From contig NW_004451649.1 of NCBI RefSeq assembly GCF_000321225.1, positions 1,169,572 to 1,233,571 on the forward strand: a stretch of DNA of 64,000 nt, given 5' to 3'. The notes beneath the pieces are model-generated. The model saw only the letters and a list, made by a program, of their open reading frames with translations, was not told where the DNA came from and did not search any database. This document shows, piece by piece, positions 1 to 11,345 of the stretch (the stretch's first letter is position 1; every line of letters begins with the position of its first letter). Origin of the DNA: Odobenus rosmarus divergens. Its lineage: Eukaryota > Chordata > Mammalia > Carnivora > Odobenidae. The position numbers were made by a program, and so were the translations under genes.

Positions 1-1102
1 ATATGATTCACAATATAGACATTTCATATATATTTGTATCATATATATATATGTATATATAAAATCTTACTTCTATGTGGCATATAGTGCATAGTAATTA
101 CAATTTGAAGTTTTTTGTCCCATCATGAGGGACATTTGACAAAATAAGAGCGATGCCGCTGCTGCTGGGAAATGTTACTTGAGCTGAGTTAAAAATATAA
201 AGAGAGAAAGAAATAAGATCTTTGGCAAGACTCGCTGTTTTCTAACAAGGACTTGTTGTGTTTCATTCCTAACAAGTTCATCATCGAATCATCAGTAAAT
301 TTGAAGTCTTAACTGTAGTGATAGGAACAGATGTAGTGTGTTAACTGCAAACTTACTTATTTTGTGACTTACCAGTCTAAGGTTGGATTATTCATTTATC
401 TACTCAGACTTTAATGAAATACCCCTCTATTTTTCACTTGGTCAGTTACAGCTCCTTCCTGCCCTGAAACGATGTTTATGACGCTATGACATAATCTTGA
501 TGGGGCTGTGTGAGATGCAATTAGAACCCCGGCAAGGGACCCACTTACACTCATCCCCCAGATTCCACAACTATCTTCCTGTTTCACTTGGCTTTATTAA
601 TAAAAAGAAAACATTGTCCTAATTGACACAAAGTCAATCCGATCGAAGTTCCATTGCGTCTCCCCTCTCGTTCTCCATCTTCTCTTCTCTTGTTTCTCCT
701 CTACCTCCTCTTTCCCTTCCTTTCAGTGGTGCCCTGAGGTCCAGAGATTCCAAGAGGCAGAAAGAGAAGCTATGTTAACAAGTGACAAGGTGGCCGGGGC
801 AGAAGCAGACCACATTCGTCCTGACATCTGCTTTCCTGCCCCTGTTTCCCACACTTGCGCTGTGCAGCACCTCTTCAGTAGGGTCCTCTTCAAAGGTCAT
901 ATTTCTTCTAATGAAATTTCACCTTTGTAAGCACATAGAATTACCTGCTTCCTTGAGATTTTGCCTCATTAAAAAACTAATTCCTTCCTACTCACCTCCT
1001 CACCTCTCTCTCTCTCTCTGCCTGTTTCTGTCTTTCATCTTGCCCTCTTTCAGATTTGGAAGCAAACACCCCCATTAAGCAATTTGAATCAACTAATCAC
1101 CC
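1..1102. other. unique AT-rich sequence, no gene seen
   Basis: The first 62 bases are a degenerate TA-rich simple repeat. The rest shows no repeat family I recognise. Positions 470-660 keep several CpGs (ACGCTATGAC, CCCCGGCAAG, CCGATCGAAG) in an AT-rich setting, which may mark constraint. A 98-codon open frame at 782-1078 runs through CT-rich low-complexity DNA and has no recognisable domain, so it is not called as a gene. Confidence 0.5.
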
Positions 1103-1112
1103 CATGACTTCT

Positions 1113-1309
1113 TTTTTTTTTTTAAGGTTTTATTTATTTATTTGACAGAGACACAGTGAGAGAGGGAACACAAGCAGAGGGAGTGGGAGAGGGAGAAGCA
1201 GATTCCCTGCTGAGCAGAGAGCCCAATGCGGGGCTCGATCCCAGGACCCTGAGATCATGACCTGAGCTCAAAGGCAGACACTTAACCAACTGAGCCACCC
1301 AGGCGCCCC
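1113..1309 (-). mobile_element. CAN-SINE, antisense, near full length
   Basis: The element reads from an oligo-T / TTTATTTATTTATTTGACAG tail to CCACCCAGGCGCCCC, the reverse complement of a tRNA-derived CAN-SINE. A target-site duplication CATGACTTCT lies on both sides (1103-1112 and 1315-1324). The body is close to the arctoid consensus, so insertion is fairly recent. It carries no coding capacity and depends on L1 machinery in trans. Confidence 0.95.
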
Positions 1310-1534
1310 TGCCGCATGACTTCTGAAGTCCATGAATATTGGGCCTATATAAAATTGTATTATTTTGTAGTTAAATACTTTGTACTATTTTGTCAGATGA
1401 AGACATGAAAATTTGTTTAAAAGTAGTATACAATCATACAATGTTTAGAAAACACTGGATAGTTTTGTAACCTTGTGTCCTTTAGAAAAAAAATGAACAT
1501 ACAAAATTATGGTTAAGAAAATATTTGAATCTCC

Positions 1535-1731
1535 TTTTTTTTAAAGATTTTATTTATTTAGTTGACAGAGAGAGAGATAGCAAGAGCAGGAACACAAGCA
1601 GGGGGAGTGGCAGAGGGAGAAGCAAGCTTCCCACTGAGCAGGGAGCCTGATGTGGGGCTCCATCCCAGGACCCCGGAATCATGACCTAAGCTGAAGGCAG
1701 ATGCTTAACAACTGAGCCATCCAGGCGCCCC
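1535..1731 (-). mobile_element. CAN-SINE, antisense, near full length
   Basis: It runs from an oligo-T and AAAGATTTTATTTATTTAG tail to GAGCCATCCAGGCGCCCC. The flanking duplication AATATTTGAATCT is present at about 1520-1532 and 1732-1744. It is a second insertion in the same orientation about 225 bp from the preceding SINE, with an independent target site. The body differs slightly (TGATGTGGGGCTCCATCC). Confidence 0.95.
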
Positions 1732-2149
1732 AATATTTGAATCTTCTTAAAATTCATTGGGCTTTATATTCTCACATTTGAAAATTTTGATCTGCTTGTA
1801 TTTAGATATTGCCCCCAATCAAGAATCAAGAAATCTGGATTGTCATTTTGTGGTCAACAAATATTTTCAGCTTTCCTATTGTTTGTTACAGTGTTCCATT
1901 GTCCTTTTTTTTTTTTTTTAACATTAGGTTTCATCATGGGGACTTGCTTCTAAATGTGAACAACAGTGATATGTGAAGAACCAGGCCTTAATTTGCCAAG
2001 TTGCCTTCTTACAGATGGTTTTGAGAACTTCTTTCAGTCTGGCTCTTCATATAAACACAGTAAGTAAAGTCTCCTAATAACCTAAATTGGTTATGTATGA
2101 GAGAGATAACTTTTGTAGAATTAAAATACTGATAATTTTTGAAGACCAA

Positions 2150-2225
2150 AATAAGTATCTTATGTGTAAATACTTAGTACATGGGAAACATGGAATAAAT
2201 GCTCAATAAATGTGCTTTCTCATTC
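2150..2225 (+). repeat. possible MIR 3' tail fragment
   Basis: The piece around CATGGAATAAATGCTCAATAAATG resembles the 3' end of a MIR or L2 element, where the last bases read CTCAATAAATGTT. It is short, so assignment is tentative. Confidence 0.3.
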
Positions 2226-2296
2226 ATAATCCAAGTAATATATTTCATTCCAAAGCGAGAAGAAACTTTAGATATCAGTTCTGGTCCTAAATACTT

Positions 2297-2480
2297 AAAA
2301 AAAAAAAAAAAGATTTATCTATTTATTTGAGAGAGAGACACAGAGAGAGAGAGAGAGAGAGAGCCCAAGCAGGAGGGGCAGGGAGAGGGAGAGAGAATCT
2401 CAAGCAGACTCTGTGCTGAGCGCAGAGGCCCACGTATGGCTCCATCTCATGACCCTGAGATCACCACCGGTGATCTGGTA
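2297..2480 (-). mobile_element. older diverged CAN-SINE, antisense
   Basis: An A-run is followed by AAGATTTATCTATTTATTTG, a long GA repeat, then a GC-richer body (CTCAAGCAGACTCTGTGCTG) and a TCATGACCCTGAGATC stretch. The 5' tRNA-like head expected next to CCACCCAGG is degraded, so the element is truncated or heavily mutated. The internal (GA)n at 2335-2363 has expanded. Confidence 0.8.
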
Positions 2481-2772
2481 TCTCTTACTCCACCATTGGT
2501 TAAAGTCTCAAAGATAATTTTTTAAATTTCCTTTTTAAAAACCTCTAGAAAAAATATTAATATTGTGTCAACATTTCATCCTAATGTTAAAACACTGGCA
2601 GAAATTCTTATGCCTAAGTTAAATTCCATTTTATTTAAGCCATCTTTTCTCTAGTGTTATCTTTTCTAAAGAAAGAGACAGGATTGTCTATAAATGCCCT
2701 AGCATATTCTTCATACGTCTTCCTCAATTTTGTTTCCTCTACCAGAAAACAAAAAAACCCTCCTTTCCTCCA

Positions 2773-2832
2773 ACACACACATACACACACATACACATGC
2801 ACACACACTCATACATGTGCACACATATACAC
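2773..2832. repeat. imperfect (CA)n microsatellite
   Basis: Alternating CA units are interrupted by CAT and TG steps across about 60 bases. The interruptions suggest an old, less mutable array. A spurious open frame rich in TH dipeptides crosses it. Confidence 0.85.
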
Positions 2833-3010
2833 TACCGTGAAGAATAACTCATCCTTGAAAATTCAGTTCAAATATTAATTATTCACATTTGCCTTAGAGC
2901 ACCATCAGTTTATATAGTTTCTTAATCTCTGTTTTCTTCTAATGTCCTGCCATGCATTTCTTATAGTTTTTGTCACATATAATTGGACATATTTCTTCCC
3001 TTTCTTCCTT

Positions 3011-3050
3011 TCCTTCCTTCCTTCCTTCCTTCCTTCCTTCCTTCCTTCCT
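3011..3050. repeat. (CCTT)n tetranucleotide repeat
   Basis: Ten near-perfect CCTT units form a pure pyrimidine strand. The array sits just before an L2 3' end. Translation of the opposite strand gives a spurious GRKE-rich frame. Confidence 0.95.
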
Positions 3051-3061
3051 TTTTTCTCTGC

Positions 3062-3172
3062 TTTTTTTTTCTCTGCTCCTTCTGAACAAGCTCAATGACT
3101 CACTCATTACTGTATTCCCAGTGCCTAATGCATTGCTGAAAAATAATAAAAACCTAATAAATGACATTTAAA
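3062..3172 (+). repeat. LINE L2 3' end fragment
   Basis: The order of phrases (CTCCTTCTGAACAAGCTCA, CTGTATTCCCAGTGCCTAAT, AACCTAATAAATGACATT) follows the L2 3' region, which ends with 'tatccccagtgcctag...aataaatg'. No coding remains. It is an ancient mammalian LINE tail. Confidence 0.6.
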
Positions 3173-3263
3173 TGAATTTAATTTAAATGAATAAATTAAT
3201 AGAAATGAATGAATTTTACTTCAATCAAAAGTGTTGCCTCTAAAGTTCCTTTTTTTCAAGTCA

Positions 3264-3335
3264 TTAATTCATTCAACAAATATTGCTTGAATGCTTACTA
3301 TCTACAAAACATGGAGCAAGATGATGCGGAAAACT
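3264..3335 (-). repeat. LINE L2 3' end fragment, antisense
   Basis: TTCATTCAACAAATATTGC followed by a TGAATGCTTACTATCTAC stretch is the reverse complement of the L2 terminal sequence. It faces the preceding L2 piece tail to tail, indicating two separate ancient insertions. Confidence 0.5.
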
Positions 3336-5200
3336 TATTTAGAATAAAAAACACCTGACATTAAATTTTCATATTCCATCCATTAACATTTGTTGGGTAT
3401 GTTGTTTGTGGCATCCTTTTTAAAATGAAAAAGAGAGAGAGAGAGAAGCAATAGTCCAATGAGGACATGTGAATATTCTTAATAAATTGGATTTGTGGAC
3501 AAAAAAGAACTAACGTCTTTAGTTATTGTGTACTGGAGCTATGCTAGTGTATTCATGCTTGTACTCAAAGAGTTAGTGTTTCTTCCCTAAATTTAGAGGG
3601 TGTATCCATATGTTTTAAGTCACACTTTTGATGGACCGGTTCCCAGATAAGCAGGGATACTTGAATTATATTTTTGTGTCTTGTAGTGTTGGCAGCCTTC
3701 CAAGGGGATAATGGACAATGTGCTCATTAGGCTGGTGGATGAGGCTATCTCCCAAATCATTGGTTAAATGTTTGAAAAATACTGGGCCTTAGAACAGACC
3801 ACAGTGGGATAGCTCTCAATTTGTGACCCTAGTTTTTCACATAATCATTGATCACCACTTATGGGTGTAAACTTTCTTGCAATTAAACATTGACCTTACA
3901 AAATATTCCAAATTTCTTGGTAAAAATGGCATACAAATCTGTGTCAGACCTTGCTAAAACCTAGATATATTAAATGTCTTGCTCTTTTTTAGCCATCACT
4001 GTCATGGAGAAATTAAATTGTTTCAGGATGATTAACTTTCATAAAATCATACTAGGTTATGGTTGAATACCTGTGCTTTTCTAGGTATTTGCAGGGTAAT
4101 AATTTTATGATTATATCTAGTAGCTGTCCAAATATCAAAATTAGTCTGACTCATCTTTACTTAAGATTATTTTTATTATATTTCTTAAATTCTACATTCA
4201 TTTTCTACAGCAACATGTCCATCCCGTCTGATCATACTTCTTAAATGCATGGTTTCCTCTTCCTTCACTTGCTTATTGCCCATCCCCAAATTGCCTCCCT
4301 ACTTGATCACAACTAGCTCAGTACCACTCTCATCAAACTCATCAGATTTGCATTGGTTCCTTTGTTTAATTGTCCCCTTTCCAATGTTTATTGTTTTGAT
4401 AGTAGAAACATTTCTGCATCCATAGGACACTGCAAAGACTGCATAGTGCAGACACTTAATCAGTAAACAAAGGAATTTATTCTCAGACTTTTCCTTAAGT
4501 ATCATTTCCATTTACTTACCTTTCCCTCAAAACAGATTTTATCTGGCTGCCTAACGTGTTCCCCCAGGAATCTATAGCGACAGAAAACATTTGCACATTC
4601 CTTGCTCCCTTGCAAATGGCCAGAATGCAATCATTCTGCCCCTATCTTTTCTTCAGTTCATATTAACAAGGTTTGCTTGCTGTCCTTTAATATATTCATT
4701 TACCAAGTTACCTAGACATTCTTTTTCTTTCTGCAGTGATTTCAGCACCTGGGCTACATCACTCTCTGCCTTGTCTCTTGCAGAGTTTATGACTGCATGG
4801 AATAATTCAATCACTTCACAGTTCCTTAGTCTCTTTGACTCTAGTACCTTAATTTCTCCTAGCCACCAGCATAACCATATAGCCCTTCAAATTCATGAAC
4901 ACTGACATTTTATAGTTTCTCATGTATGACATGTTCTTACTCTGCATCTAAGCACGCTGATCTAATATTACTACATTTAGAAAATATTTTTAGAGATCCC
5001 CTTACTATGAAGAGGGTCCAAAGAGAGATTGAATGCTCATCTTGCAATTAGGGAAGCTGCATGTGACAAGAAGGAACATATCTACTGCTTGACACCAGTA
5101 AAATTTCCTTCAAATAACCTCCTCTGAATCCTTTCCTGACTCAAACCCTAATCCCCACACCTAATAAATGCTAACTTATTTCCCTGAGATGTAATTCAAT
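3336..5200. other. no recognisable gene or confident repeat
   Basis: This stretch has only short frames (up to 104 codons at 4591-4905) that lack codon bias, domains or gene context. A (GA)n run lies at 3431-3446. Positions 4260-4960 are pyrimidine-rich and could be decayed LINE sequence, but I cannot assign a family. Confidence 0.4.
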
Positions 5201-5204
5201 GCCT

Positions 5205-5300
5205 CACATGTTTATTGATCATCTTTTATTTACAAGAGACAGTTCTAGGAACTTGGCATACATCTGTGAGCAAAGCAGATAAAGCTGCCTGCCATTCTCA
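5205..5300 (-). repeat. LINE L2 fragment, antisense
   Basis: TTTATTGATCATC, then GACAGTTCTAGGAACTTGGC, then a phrase of the type 'gtgagcaaagcagataaagctgcctgcc', match the antisense L2 3' region in order. It is about 20-30% diverged by eye. Confidence 0.6.
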
Positions 5301-5334
5301 CATTAAAATCCTTTCCTTTGGTAAAAACAAAACA

Positions 5335-5710
5335 ATAGACCCCAAAATGGAGTCCCTTGTGCTAAACCCCATGTCACCAAACCAATACTTAATTACCATT
5401 TCAGGCATCCCAGAAGCGGAATCTTAAATCAGTCAACCAACTATTGCCTAATCAGCACTAGTAAGGTAATCTGCCTGATAGAACCCTGCCATCCCCTAAA
5501 GGAAAGTGATCTTACCATAGCTGATCCACCTTTTTATCTAGTATAACTTCCTTGCTCCTGCTCCCTTCTGCCTATGAAAGTCTTGCATTTTGTACAGCTT
5601 CTTGGAGTTTCTTACTATCTGCTAGATTAGATGTTGCCCAATTCATGAATCATTGAATAAAACCAGTAAGATTTCTAAAATTTACTCATTTGAATTTTGC
5701 TCAACAGCTT
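5335..5710 (+). mobile_element. solo LTR remnant of an endogenous retrovirus
   Basis: The sequence has LTR-like features in order: CTAGTATAACTTCCTTGCTC, CCTATGAAAGTCTTGCATTT, ATGTTGCCCAATTCATGAAT, and a polyadenylation hexamer AATAAA at about 5657 followed by a T-rich end. I recall a mammalian LTR family with this 3' layout but cannot name it. There is no retroviral coding sequence next to it, so it is a solo LTR. Confidence 0.5.
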
Positions 5711-5825
5711 GAATTCTCGGGCATAATGTACCATATTTTGTCTTCTATTGTACAGGTTTTTTATAATTTTATGAGTTGCTGTGTTCAATAGAACCTTAGA
5801 ACCAGAAAAATCTTACCATTTTCTA

Positions 5826-5945
5826 GCCTAAGTAACATCTCTAAATTTCAATTTTCTTTTCTGTGATAAAAGCATGTAGCCTCATAGGCTATGGACAGGT
5901 TAAACAGGATAATGTTTAGAGTGTCTTGGATAGTGCCTAGAATAT
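5826..5945 (+). repeat. MIR SINE fragment
   Basis: The order CTAAATTTCAATTTTCTTTT, CTGTGATAAAA, ACAGGATAATG and TTGGATAGTGCCTAGAATAT fits the central and 3' part of MIR. It is ancient and diverged. Confidence 0.55.
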
Positions 5946-6253
5946 AAAGCATTCTGAAAGTTTGAAAATAATTACTAGTATAAATAACACTAGAAATTTT
6001 AGCTTTTTATATTATCACTATTTTTGCATAGCATCTCTTCACCAAATAGCCCCCTAAAGCCAAGGATCTTCCCACTCAACTTTGTGAACTTCTATGTGGT
6101 TGGTATATTGTTGGTATTCAAAATTTTCTGCAGTATTGAATTTAATTAAAAAATTATAATTTCATCTTAATAATTGTCATTTTTTTCTCAAATTTTTTCC
6201 AAAATAGTCTGTTTTTAATTCCTATCTGTTCCTTAAAAAATACCTGGAAAGCA

Positions 6254-6498
6254 GATAAACCATGAAAGACTCTGGACTCTGGGAACCAAACTGAAGGGGG
6301 TGGGAGGATGGGGTAACCGGGTGATGGGTATTAAGGAGGGCATGTGTGGTGATGAGCACTGGGTGTTGTATGCCAACTAATGAATCATTGAACACGATAT
6401 CAAAAACTAGTGATATACTATATGTTGGCTAACTGAGCATAATAATAAATATAAATAAATAAATAAAAATAAAATAAAATAAAGTAATTTAAAAAAAT
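6254..6498 (+). mobile_element. very short 5'-truncated L1 (3' UTR only)
   Basis: A block of about 245 bp carries the carnivore L1 3' UTR phrase GAGCACTGGGTGTTGTATGC, then an A-rich tail of AAATAAATAAAT and AAAATAAAAT units. It is bounded by a direct repeat AAAAAATACCTGGAAAGCA (about 6235-6253 and 6499-6517), a clear target-site duplication. This is one severely truncated retrotransposition event with no ORF2 sequence. Confidence 0.9.
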
Positions 6499-6517
6499 AA
6501 AAAATACCTGGAAAGCA

Positions 6518-7632
6518 AATTATAAGATTTTAAGGATCTAAATATTCCTAAGTTTAGAAAGGAATTTCAAACTTCACTTTCCTATCAAGAAAGTTGTAAT
6601 TGGTTTTCTGATTGTAATTGAGATATACTTAAAAGATAGACAAATTATGATACATATGAAAGTTTTAGCACTGCTCATTGAAATGGAATGTAGAACATCT
6701 TAATGTCTAAACCTAGTTAGTCATTTAAGGAGAAGCAAATCGGAGAAATGTACACATTGGAGGTTATTTCATAAATACATTTTTTTAAAAAGGTACACAT
6801 CATCCAGCTTGAGGACAGTGAAATCTACCCCCCAACCTTTCCAAAGCCTGGATATTCCATATTTGGTATGCTAATGACTAATCAAATCACAATCAGTGTG
6901 CATTTTAAACCACAATGCAAATACGGATCTTCATTTGGTGATGTAAATACGTGATAATAATTATGGAAATTTCTTTGGGTGAAGGGCAGCAAATATTAGT
7001 ACAACTAATATGGTACTTATTTTATTAGGTACTAACTGCCTCAATCTGCCAAATGCTGCTAAGGAAGCTGCTACCTACTGTCTTATTTTTTTTTTATTCT
7101 CATTGCTGAAAAACTAGAAAAGAACAACATTCATTGTAAATGAGCCACCCAACTTTGACATAGTCCTTAATGGTTTAGCCATGCTCTTCTAGATTACATT
7201 ATGATAATTACATAACTATATGGTTCAGGCTGTCTTGCTTCAGTATTCTAGCTTGCTAATACAAATATTGGGAAGTGTCTTACATATGTATAATAATGCA
7301 TTTGAATGACTAAAGAATCAAATGACCATTGTTGCCTGGGACTAGTCTTTAGATTTTTCAGCAACATGGTAGATGAGCTTTCCTTTTAGAAAGTGTGAGA
7401 TTTCTTTTGCAATACTGACTGATGACAATAACCTGAGTCTGAAGGAGTTAAATCTGGCTGCCACAGAAGATGGTGTCTTATCTCTGGAAGAGCCATTTAC
7501 TGCACTGTCTTCCACCTGGAATTAGAGGTGGGCAGGATAATCTTATCAATAGCTCAAAGCAAATTCTTCTTCAGATTTTAAATTATGAGATAGCACCACA
7601 TCGCAGAGCAGTTTCCCCTGAATTATTTCAAA
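6518..7632. other. no recognisable gene or repeat
   Basis: AT-rich DNA with no frame above 61 codons that looks real. No repeat family is recognised. A TTTTTTTTTATT run lies near 7090. Confidence 0.45.
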
Positions 7633-7732
7633 TTGCTCACGCAATTCTATAAAGTAGATTAGACATTTGTCAGATGAGAAAACTGAGAAATACAGAACTG
7701 AATTACCTTGGTAACTTGTCTTTATGGACAAG
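7633..7732 (-). repeat. MIR SINE fragment, antisense
   Basis: TTGTCAGATGAGAAAACTGA followed by GAATTACCTTGGTAAC matches the antisense MIR core ('cagatgaggaaactgaggca...aacttgcccaagg'). Confidence 0.6.
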
Positions 7733-7749
7733 TTCCCAATTATTTTATT

Positions 7750-8150
7750 TATTTTTAGTCCAAAAATTATATATTTTTTTCTTGTAAGATATTAACATAC
7801 ATTAAAAATATACTATATAAAACAAAGTTCAAACATAAGAGAAATATATATAATATAGGAAGGGAAGTTCCCTCATAATCCACCTTGCCACACCAAGAGC
7901 TGTTTTCAATTTCTATTTGTTCTATATATATTTTCTACATATATCTGCATTCCTTCACTATTAACAAAATGCAGCAATAAATGAATTCTATTTTGTGCAT
8001 ACTGTGAAAGAAACAGGTTTCCTCCCCTTTCTAATAATCCTTATACTTTCTTTTCTATGACTGTATGTGTATGTGGATCGATTTCAATTTTTCACTACTA
8101 ATCAAAACACCATAATAAGCATTCTTAAGCCCATTTTTTCACTCTCAGGT
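7750..8150 (-). repeat. possible old L1M fragment, antisense
   Basis: Phrases such as ACATTAAAAATATACTATAT, TATTAACAAAATGCAGC and CACCATAATAAGCATTCTTA resemble antisense old L1 3' sequence seen elsewhere in this window (13.5-14.0 kb). Divergence is high and limits are approximate. Confidence 0.35.
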
Positions 8151-9180
8151 AAGTTTAATTTGTTTGTTTAATTTGAAAAACATGAGTATGTATCAATAAG
8201 TGTTACATATGCTATTTTATATTAATATTATATATGGTACTTTTACCTTCTACAGTTCCTGACAATATATATTAATTATTGACTAAATATTGGGAGCTGC
8301 TCTGAAAAATTAAGATCATATTTTTAAAACATATTTTCTAAAATGCCTTTATAACCTATTTGAAGTAAACTGGTCAATTTGTATACATTTAACTGGTAAG
8401 TCAAGTGAAAACATATTTACTGAGTATTCACCAAGGAAAATTTGTAGTCTATATACTCATAGAAGGGGAGAAAAGAGGAACTAAGGCTTATATAATCTCT
8501 ATTATGCTCCTTTTACTGCATTAGACATTTTTTTCTGCCATTTTAAAATCTATTGACAATCCTATATATTATGCCACATTAATGATTTTTTTAATTGATA
8601 AAAAGTCTAATGCTTAAATTGGTAAAATAAATGAAAAAACCGACAAATAAAACCCAAGTTTACAAACTTTGTTAGTGATAAAGTTGAGATTTGAATCAAA
8701 ATCTCTGACACAAGTTTACATTCTCATTATAACGCCATACTGTACAAGATGTGAGGCAAAGACATTCAGTATTTTCTGAATATATGGTCTATTATCTACT
8801 TGTTTGCTTGTAAATGATATATCTATACAGAGATATAGATATGATATATAGTTGCTTCTAACACAATGGGGTCTCATGAATTTAACAATACATTTTTCCT
8901 GTAAAGAGGAATATAACTCAGCTGATTGATTTTTTCCATGGGATAAATTAGATAAAGTTGTCAATGTTGCAAATTTAGAGGGAGACGTTTTCTTAGAATC
9001 CAAATATTAAGTTTCTGTGAAAAGCTATAAGTGGAAATGTAATCTCTTTAATAAGTCTAAGTTTCTACTAGCAACGTAGAGAATGTTAAAAGGGACATTA
9101 ATAAAACACTTTACAGAGCAAAACAATCAAGGAGGATTTGCCAGGAATTAGAGCTACATGATGAAGCATAACACAGACAA
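8151..9180. other. no recognisable gene or repeat
   Basis: AT-rich unique-looking DNA. A 95-codon minus-strand frame (8716-9003) has no domain or gene context and is treated as chance. Confidence 0.4.
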
Positions 9181-9184
9181 AAAT

Positions 9185-9670
9185 TACTGGAGTTTATTTA
9201 TTACAAATAGCTCAGAGTGATTAATGAGGACTCCTATCATGTTCTGATAAATTTTCAATCATCAGTTCAGCTCCAAGCCCCTGTTTATTGGAAGTGCATC
9301 TACACTTAAAATCACAGCTGCTGGTTTTTCGTCCACTTTGAAACGGGCAATACATATCAAGAATTTATATTTGCCACAGAAAGATATTCTACGAAACATT
9401 GTAAGTATTTATTTCACTTAAAGGAATGGTATAACTCTTACGGATGGTCATATGTTGCGTTGTCTCCTCTATGACTGTAAAGTATATACATCCATATTAA
9501 ATGAGCTAATACATCCCAGATGCCAGAAACCCACAGAGCAGTTTTCTGTGTAAGCAAGCACTCGTCGCAAAGATGTGGAAAGCTTATTTAATTACCACAA
9601 CATCAGGCTTATTTTACCACCTGCACATTTATTAGAATAAAATCCTGTGTAAAGGGTATGTGCCCAAACA
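9185..9670. promoter_or_regulatory. candidate conserved non-coding element
   Basis: This non-repetitive block keeps many CpGs for its AT content (TTTTTCGTCC, GAAACGGGC, CTACGAAAC, TTACGGATGG, TTGCGTTG, CTCGTCGCAA). It also has homeodomain-type TAAT cores (GATTAATGAGG, TTTAATTACC), typical of vertebrate developmental enhancers. The call is inference: no alignment was possible. No frame of note crosses it. Confidence 0.35.
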
Positions 9671-10324
9671 ACATAAGGTAGAAGCAGTTAACTCTAAGTA
9701 TCCTCTAAAAAAAAAAAAAAAATGTTGAATTTCTTTAAAATAAGGCAGAGTCACATGTATGTGATTATGACTAAATTATGTAACTTTAAATCATCTTTCC
9801 CTCTCACAGTTGTTGGAAAATGCCACTATACATGGAAAGCAAAGGGATCAAAGCCACAGTAAAGTTTGCCTAGATCTTTGTTCCTTGTTTTTATTTCTCT
9901 TTAACAGTTTGCAACATTAGACTGGATTGTATACATTTTACAAATGAGTTTATCCTGGTCACCTGTGGGCATCTTGTGTACGTTGGCAAAGCCACAGCCT
10001 ACTCTTGGATTCCAAAAGAAAGTTCTCACCCACTGAATTTTCTGGATTCTGGGAGATGTCACAGAGTGATAGAGATTTAAGGACCTTCCAACACAGACTG
10101 ACACTCTGGAATGTAGCAGAATTTGCTCTAGTTTGTTGTGGAAACTGAGCAAGGAGGAACTAGATACTGTTTGCATAGAAATAATCTCATTTGCCTTTTT
10201 TTGTTCTTTGCATTTTCTCACTTGAAAAATATACCAACCATGGGGTTTACAGCTTATGAAAATGGAAGACAATGGGCAAGGGCAAGAGAAGAGATTTTGT
10301 AGTAAAAAAAAAAATCTGGTTTCT
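9671..10324. other. unique sequence with an unexplained minus-strand frame
   Basis: An A-run lies at about 9707-9722. A 123-codon minus-strand frame (9901-10272) has no recognisable domain, no splice context I can support and no homologue I recognise, so it is reported only as a frame. Confidence 0.35.
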
Positions 10325-10445
10325 TCCTCTGATCAACCTGAGCAGCAATTGAGCAAATCCTTAACCTCTGGAAGTGCAGTTTAACACCACTAGGGGATTA
10401 CTCAAGTCGGTGTATGTAAAGCACCTAGGACAGAGTTAGGTGGTT
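10325..10445 (+). repeat. MIR SINE fragment
   Basis: AAATCCTTAACCTCTGGAAG, GGATTACTCAAG, GTAAAGCACCTAGGACAGAG appear in the same order as MIR ('cttaacctct...gattaaatg...gtaaagcgcttagaacagtg'). Confidence 0.65.
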
Positions 10446-11115
10446 CAGGTAGATACTTAATTTTAAAAAGTTAAAAAAAAAGATTCCAGTAAACTGATTT
10501 CATATTACACTGTACCAGAGGACCTAGAATATGAGCTTAGACAGTGTATTACTAAAGGATATAAGAAAATCTTTGATGACAAATTTATCCTTGGTGGTGG
10601 AAAAAAAGCCTTTGCCATGCTTTTTAGGAGGTCATTTTCTTAGGCCTGAGGATTGTAAAACAAGTTGTTTAAAATCATGATATAAATTATGTATCACAAG
10701 AATCGAATATTCAAGTTTTATTAAATTAATTGATTTCAAGAGAATGTTTCTTTGAATTGAGGCCATAACTCTGTTAGTTTTGCTCCTTGGGAAGAACATC
10801 AGCCAGAAAGATTGGAAAACAGAGTAGATTGAAATAGTTGCTAAAGAGTCCATTAAAATTAAGAGACAGTGACCTGACTGCTTTGTAGCCTTTGGTCTGG
10901 CATCAGGCTCTCTCTGAGAATGTGAGGTTAAAGCCTACATGTTCGTCATAAAGTTTCTAGACCCTAAGGAAACTGACTTTTGCATTAAGGTCTGGAATCT
11001 TTTCCTGTTATTACTCCTCCTTTAGACTATAATGACCACCCAGTTAATGCCTGAGATCTCAAGAGCCCAGAACAATTTACCCAAATTTTACCACCTGATG
11101 AACTGACATCCAGAG
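10446..11115. other. no recognisable gene or repeat
   Basis: No frame above 73 codons looks real and no repeat is recognised. Sequence is AT-rich with a few pyrimidine tracts. Confidence 0.4.
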
Positions 11116-11153
11116 GTAAGTGTGTAAGGAGATGTACACTGTGCCAAAAAGCT

Positions 11154-11345
11154 TTGTTTCTCTCTCAACAGTCTGGGAGTTATGGGCAGTCGGTAGCAGT
11201 TCCAGTACCACGTAGTGCCATGGCATACAGGGGCAGAGATACAGAATTTAACACAGAGGAAAATTCTGCCTCCACTTCTCCTTTGGAGAATTCCCCGAGT
11301 AACTATCACAATAATATGTGGCCAGAAACATGTGGTCTGGGCTGA
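11154..11345 (+). other. unexplained open frame behind an acceptor-like site
   Basis: A 63-codon frame ends at a TGA at 11343-11345. A well-formed splice-acceptor-like stretch TTGTTTCTCTCTCAACAG ends at about 11171, after which the frame reads through S/N/E-rich residues (for example NTEENSASTSPLENSPSNYH). Base composition is less AT-rich than its surroundings. The antisense strand is also open for 92 codons, which weakens the coding argument. I do not recognise a homologue; it could be a terminal exon, a lncRNA exon or chance. Confidence 0.2.

Noticed and set aside
3011..3050. Regular short repeats as a CRISPR-like array
   Set aside because: They are contiguous tetranucleotides without spacers, and the sequence is from a mammalian genome.
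9901..10272. 123-codon minus-strand frame as a gene
   Set aside because: No domain, homologue or splice context recognised; a frame of this length can occur by chance in 64 kb.
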